Assembly: GCA_026396335.1 (NCBI GenBank)
Contig: JAPLWZ010000154.1
Coordinates: forward strand, 1-8,609
From: Microcaldota archaeon
GTDB taxonomy: Archaea; Micrarchaeota; Micrarchaeia; Anstonellales; Anstonellaceae
Reading direction: 5' to 3'
DNA length: 8,609 nucleotides
Made by a program: the position numbers and the translations under genes. A model generated the notes under the pieces. That model searched no databases, was not told the DNA's origin, and saw only the letters and a list, made by a program, of their open reading frames with translations. Of the stretch, positions 6,650-8,609 are shown in pieces (positions within the stretch are counted from its first letter, which is position 1; each line of letters starts with the position of its first letter).

Positions 6650-7141
6650 ATGCACAAGTGTGTTAGATGCGGACGGGCAGCAGCCTCCTTGCAGGAGATA
6701 AACGCGGGCTGCCCATGCGGCTCCAAAGTATTCGTGTTCAACAAGGATGTTGTGGGTGCAATTGCAGAAGGAAGCATTGCAGGCGAGGCTGTCGCGCAAA
6801 CTATTTCAAAGCCAGAAGAATTGCCATCAGGGGCAGTGCACGATGGGAACGGAAAGCTTTCTGATGCTGAACTTGCGGCAAGGCAATCCGAGGCAACATC
6901 GCAACAGGATGGGAAAATGCCCGAGTCTTATCACAGTTCGGGAAGAAAAAGGGGAACGGCGGCAACGGAAAAGCGAAAGAAAATGAAAACAAAAAGAAAG
7001 ACTAGCAACTCCTTAAACGTCCAGGATTATCCTTATTGTCCAGCCCTTTTTGTCGTGCGTGACTGCCATCTCGTGGTATGTCACAGCCTTCACCGCGTCG
7101 CGCGGCTGCTTTTTTTCCCCGTATGCCTCGAATTCAACTGA
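6650..7141 (+). CDS. ArvC/OapC-like zinc-ribbon protein (DUF2072/COG3364), abnormal 3' end
   Basis: Small zinc-ribbon protein usually found beside ArvA-like GTPases in archaea. Start ATG 6650 gives MHKCVRCGR, the family's normal beginning, with GGTGGA just upstream; TTG 6626 and ATG 6629 also lie in frame. Zinc ligands are Cys4, Cys7, Cys21 and Cys23. The second knuckle is CPC, shorter than the usual CPxC. KVFVF follows, as is typical after the ribbon. The rest (about residues 35-117) is low-complexity, polar and finally Lys/Arg-rich. The family's C-terminal domain is not recognisable in any frame. The written frame continues to 7141, overlapping the end of archease by 129 bases on the other strand, which is improbable coding. 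One extra A in the A5 run at 6946-6950 would shift to a Lys/Asn/Gly-rich end stopping at TAG 7003-7005, neatly before archease. Identity of the ribbon is good; the true end is uncertain. Confidence 0.72.
   Translation: MHKCVRCGRAAASLQEINAGCPCGSKVFVFNKDVVGAIAEGSIAGEAVAQTISKPEELPSGAVHDGNGKLSDAELAARQSEATSQQDGKMPESYHSSGRKRGTAATEKRKKMKTKRKTSNSLNVQDYPYCPALFVVRDCHLVVCHSLHRVARLLFFPVCLEFN
6970..7005 (-). terminator. U-rich termination tract for archease
   Basis: Read on the minus strand, the bases just after the archease stop form several T-runs (CTTTCTTTTTG, TTTTC, TTTTCTTTC). Archaeal RNA polymerase commonly terminates at such oligo-U tracts without a hairpin. The same bases on the plus strand are the A-rich lysine codons of the zinc-ribbon gene. 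Confidence 0.45.
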
Positions 7142-7420
7142 TTTTCCAGCTTCATTGTATTTCACTACTTTCATCCTTGAAAAGACCATTTCATTTGTGT
7201 CCATATATGCAAGAAGGTCCGCGAGCGACTGCACGGCAAGCTCCTCTATGTTGTGCGCTGATACGATGAATGCGGCTTTTTCCGTTTCTTTCGCGCTCCC
7301 GAACACGGAAAACATTGCGTGCGCGGCGTTTTCAAGCGCTTCAGGGTAAGACTTACCGTATGCCTCGAACATTATGTCTGCCGTGTGCTCAAAAAATCGG
7401 AATTTTTCGTCGTGTGCCAT
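7013..7420 (-). CDS. Archease, RtcB tRNA-splicing ligase cofactor
   Basis: Archease speeds guanylylation and turnover of the RNA ligase RtcB, which joins tRNA halves and repairs RNA with 2',3'-cyclic phosphate ends. From ATG 7420 the protein is 135 residues, the usual size. It opens MAHDEKFRFFEHTADI; the HTAD motif (12-15), YGKSYPEALENAAHAMF, and the C-terminal KAVTYHEM (111-118) and ILDV end (Asp134) are diagnostic, with conserved acidic residues that bind metal in the family. The frame is also open from ATG 7447, adding nine residues (MAENYQVIF) that are mostly encoded by a palindrome and are not family-like; I therefore prefer 7420 but cannot exclude 7447. It lies downstream of the eL33 gene on the same strand and convergent with the zinc-ribbon gene. 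RtcB itself is not in the window. A structured leader precedes it. Confidence 0.93.
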   Translation of the reverse strand: MAHDEKFRFFEHTADIMFEAYGKSYPEALENAAHAMFSVFGSAKETEKAAFIVSAHNIEELAVQSLADLLAYMDTNEMVFSRMKVVKYNEAGKSVEFEAYGEKKQPRDAVKAVTYHEMAVTHDKKGWTIRIILDV

Positions 7421-7441
7421 GAAAATTACCTGGTAATTTTC
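7421..7441 (-). repeat. Perfect 10-bp inverted repeat abutting the archease start (IR1)
   Basis: Plus-strand arms GAAAATTACC (7421-7430) and GGTAATTTTC (7432-7441) are exact reverse complements around a single T. The archease ATG at 7420 follows immediately on the minus strand. The only Shine-Dalgarno-like bases for that start (AGGT, minus strand) lie at the tip of this palindrome. It could be an RNA hairpin or a dimeric operator. Confidence 0.75.
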
Positions 7442-7444
7442 AGC

Positions 7445-7464
7445 CATGGAGCGAAAGCTCCATG
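7445..7464 (-). repeat. Perfect 8-bp hairpin with 4-base loop upstream of archease (IR2)
   Basis: Arms CATGGAGC (7445-7452) and GCTCCATG (7457-7464) pair perfectly around GAAA on the plus strand (TTTC on the transcribed archease strand). The alternative archease ATG (7447-7445) lies in one arm and its GGAG ribosome site (7460-7457) in the other, so folding would hide both. Confidence 0.75.
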
Positions 7465-7483
7465 CTGATGGGATCAGATCAGC
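7464..7483 (-). repeat. 6-bp inverted repeat adjoining IR2 (IR3)
   Basis: Arms GCTGAT (7464-7469) and ATCAGC (7478-7483) flank an 8-base loop. It shares base 7464 with IR2, so three inverted repeats lie end to end between the eL33 U-tract and the archease start. Weaker than the other two when taken alone. Confidence 0.55.
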
Positions 7484-7494
7484 AATTAGAATTA

Positions 7495-7513
7495 GGAAAG
7501 AAAAAATAAAAGC
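7495..7513 (-). terminator. U-rich terminator directly after eL33
   Basis: Minus strand reads CTTTTATTTTTTCTTTCC starting at the base after the eL33 TAA (7516-7514). This is a typical archaeal U-tract terminator. The same A/T-rich stretch (about 7503-7513) could also serve as a TATA element for archease, placing a start near 7480 and the three hairpins in its leader. Confidence 0.55.
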
Positions 7514-7771
7514 TTAAGAAATGTCGACTTCCGTGCCGACTGCCTGGCCAGGGAGGCCCTTTTCAAAGCGCGCAAGCACTGCGCCGCCGTTTCCGTGCGC
7601 CTTACTCACCTTGCCGACGATTTCCTTGCCGCTTGAGGTCTTCCAGACCACGCGCTTGCCGATTATACCTTCAGCCATCTGCCTGTCCGACACGCCGTCC
7701 ACTGCCACCACGTACTGGTTGGTGTATTCGGTGTGAACGCCGCGCCTGTAGTTTGATATTTTGCCTTTCAT
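7514..7771 (-). CDS. rpl35ae: Ribosomal protein eL33 (L35Ae)
   Basis: Large-subunit ribosomal protein found in archaea and eukaryotes but not bacteria. The 85-residue product matches the family along its whole length: GKISNYRRG near the start (3-11), YTNQYVV (16-22), IGKRVVW (37-43), the AHGNGGAVLARF segment (58-69) and the LPGQAVGTEV end (73-82). It is basic and compact as expected. ATG 7771 is preceded by a strong GGAGGAGG Shine-Dalgarno (7787-7777 on the minus strand) and, further up, by a TATA-like box. It is the first gene of a minus-strand pair with archease, though a U-tract after its stop suggests they may be transcribed separately. It diverges from the TIGR00300 gene. This gene is one of the clearest signs that the window is archaeal. 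Confidence 0.96.
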   Translation of the reverse strand: MKGKISNYRRGVHTEYTNQYVVAVDGVSDRQMAEGIIGKRVVWKTSSGKEIVGKVSKAHGNGGAVLARFEKGLPGQAVGTEVDIS

Positions 7772-7776
7772 AAAAA

Positions 7777-7831
7777 CTTCCTCCTCCGTGTATCCGAAGA
7801 GATGGACTATGAGGGGAATGCTATTTAAAAC
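7777..7831 (-). promoter_or_regulatory. Promoter and ribosome site of eL33
   Basis: A TATA-like TTTTAAATA lies at 7830-7822 (minus strand) with the purine-rich AAGGAAG, BRE-like, just upstream. A start about 26 bases on (near 7800) leaves a leader of roughly 29 bases that carries the extended GGAGGAGGAAG ribosome site at 7787-7777, 5 bases from the ATG. Confidence 0.7.
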
Positions 7832-7837
7832 TTCCTT

Positions 7838-7880
7838 GGCGGGCGAATTTGGGCGCTGAGAGGATGCTCGCCCTCCCGCC
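7838..7880. repeat. Imperfect GC-rich inverted repeat between divergent TATA boxes
   Basis: GGCGGGCGA (7838-7846) can pair with TCGCCC-TCC-CGCC (7868-7880), allowing a 3-base bulge. It fills the space between the minus-strand TATA box (7822-7830) and the plus-strand box (7884-7891). It may be a shared operator, or chance in GC-rich sequence. Confidence 0.35.
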
Positions 7881-7883
7881 AGC

Positions 7884-7891
7884 CTTTAAAA
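7884..7891 (+). promoter_or_regulatory. TATA-like box for the TIGR00300 gene
   Basis: CTTTAAAA lies about 34 bases (centre to ATG) before the ATG at 7922. At archaeal spacing transcription would begin around 7912-7916, giving a leader under 10 bases. No Shine-Dalgarno is evident ahead of the ATG, in keeping with near-leaderless initiation. Confidence 0.6.
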
Positions 7892-7921
7892 CCCTAAACC
7901 GCCCCATTCTTTCCGATACTG

Positions 7922-8609
7922 ATGGCAAAGGGCACTATATCTGAAAAAGTCTCAATGAAAGGGCACCTCATAGACACGGGAACGCTTTCCCGCGTGCTTG
8001 ACACGATTACTGCGATGTCGGGCGAATTCCAGATGGACCTCATGGAGCTTGGGAAAACAAAAGAGGATGAATCGCACGTTGAGATTGACATTAGCGCGCC
8101 TGCGAAATCCATGCCCGCAATAATGGAGGCAATCACCCGGCTTGGCGCCGTTCCGCTTTCTGAAAAGGATGCGGTGTTTTCGCCCTGCCCGAAAGACTGC
8201 AATTACCCCGAGAATTTCTATTCTACGACTAATCTTGAAACATGGGTAAGAATAAGCGGCGAATGGAAAAGCGTAGCAAGGCAGAGGATGGATGCAGTCA
8301 TTGTGAAGGGCGCAGATGGCGCTATTACCTGCAAGAAATTTAGAGAGTTGAAGGCTGGAGAGCTCGTTGCATGCAGGGGAGGCGGAATAATTACAGTCGT
8401 CCCCCCCAAAGACAAGCACTCGTCCGCATTCGGATTCATGTCATCCGATGTTTCTTCTGAAAAGAGCGCTGTTCTGATTGCGAAAAGGCTTGCTGAGGAG
8501 ATGAAAGCAATAAAGGCGCGCGGCGGAAGGATAATTTTTGTTCCCGGGCCTGCAGTTGTCCACACAGGCGGGAATATGGCGCTTGCGAGTATCATACGGA
8601 AGGGCTTTG
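7922..8609 (+). CDS. TIGR00300 / LOR-SDH family protein, probable archaeal ornithine cyclodeaminase (3'-truncated)
   Basis: The frame is open from ATG 7922 to the window end (229 codons, no stop), so this is the N-terminal half or more of the protein. It matches the COG1915/TIGR00300 family: an N-terminal KGHLIDTGTLSRVLDTI region (13-30), the hallmark FYSTTN (99-104) with TWVRISGEW, VSSE (177-180), and the start of the NAD-binding-like part with GPAVVHTG (209-216). Archaeal members, and the C-terminal half of cyanobacterial ArgZ/AgrE, convert ornithine to proline and ammonia using NAD. This differs from the mu-crystallin-type ornithine cyclodeaminase fold. A role in proline synthesis or arginine/ornithine catabolism follows from family only. 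It is divergent from eL33, with its own TATA-like box. No oddity is seen in the visible part. Confidence 0.88.
   Translation, partial: MAKGTISEKVSMKGHLIDTGTLSRVLDTITAMSGEFQMDLMELGKTKEDESHVEIDISAPAKSMPAIMEAITRLGAVPLSEKDAVFSPCPKDCNYPENFYSTTNLETWVRISGEWKSVARQRMDAVIVKGADGAITCKKFRELKAGELVACRGGGIITVVPPKDKHSSAFGFMSSDVSSEKSAVLIAKRLAEEMKAIKARGGRIIFVPGPAVVHTGGNMALASIIRKGF

Noticed and set aside
7110..7116. T7 run as terminator of the plus-strand GTPase/zinc-ribbon transcript
   Set aside because: It lies about 100 bases inside antisense archease coding sequence and encodes conserved-frame lysines there; possible but not better supported than chance.

Overview
The window looks archaeal. It carries archease, the archaeal/eukaryotic ribosomal protein eL33 (L35Ae), a TIGR00300-type ornithine cyclodeaminase, an ArvA/Era-like small GTPase with its zinc-ribbon partner, A/T-rich TATA-like boxes at archaeal spacing, and U-rich tracts right after stop codons. 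A DPANN-type lineage is possible, but I cannot place it from sequence alone. The one-carbon genes are of the tetrahydrofolate (bacterial-style) type.

Region 1 (1-5965, + strand) is a closely spaced purine/one-carbon run: purB (5' end cut by the window edge), glyA, folD, folC, and a fusion of 5-formyltetrahydrofolate cyclo-ligase with PurN. Together they would load a one-carbon unit onto THF (GlyA), convert methylene-THF to 10-formyl-THF (FolD), keep folates polyglutamylated (FolC), recover 5-formyl-THF (5-FCL domain), spend 10-formyl-THF on GAR (PurN domain), and carry out the lyase steps of purine synthesis (PurB). The striking flaw is glyA, which is interrupted by an in-frame TAA at codon 71 although both sides remain well conserved.

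Region 2 (5945-7141, + strand) has a likely promoter embedded in the end of the fusion gene. It is followed by an ArvA-like GTPase with an amphipathic basic N-terminus and an ArvC-like zinc-ribbon protein. The ArvB (DUF2073) partner often found with them is not here. The zinc-ribbon frame lacks the usual C-terminal domain and runs antisense into the next gene, possibly because of a one-base indel.

Region 3 (7013-7832, - strand) holds archease and eL33, with eL33 upstream. The roughly 93-base gap between them contains a U-tract (eL33 terminator) and then three back-to-back perfect inverted repeats leading to the archease start.

Region 4 (7772-8609) is a 150-base divergent promoter region followed by the 5' part of the TIGR00300 gene, cut by the window end. 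No intergenic stretch exceeds 300 bases. I saw no tRNA, rRNA, CRISPR array or transposase.
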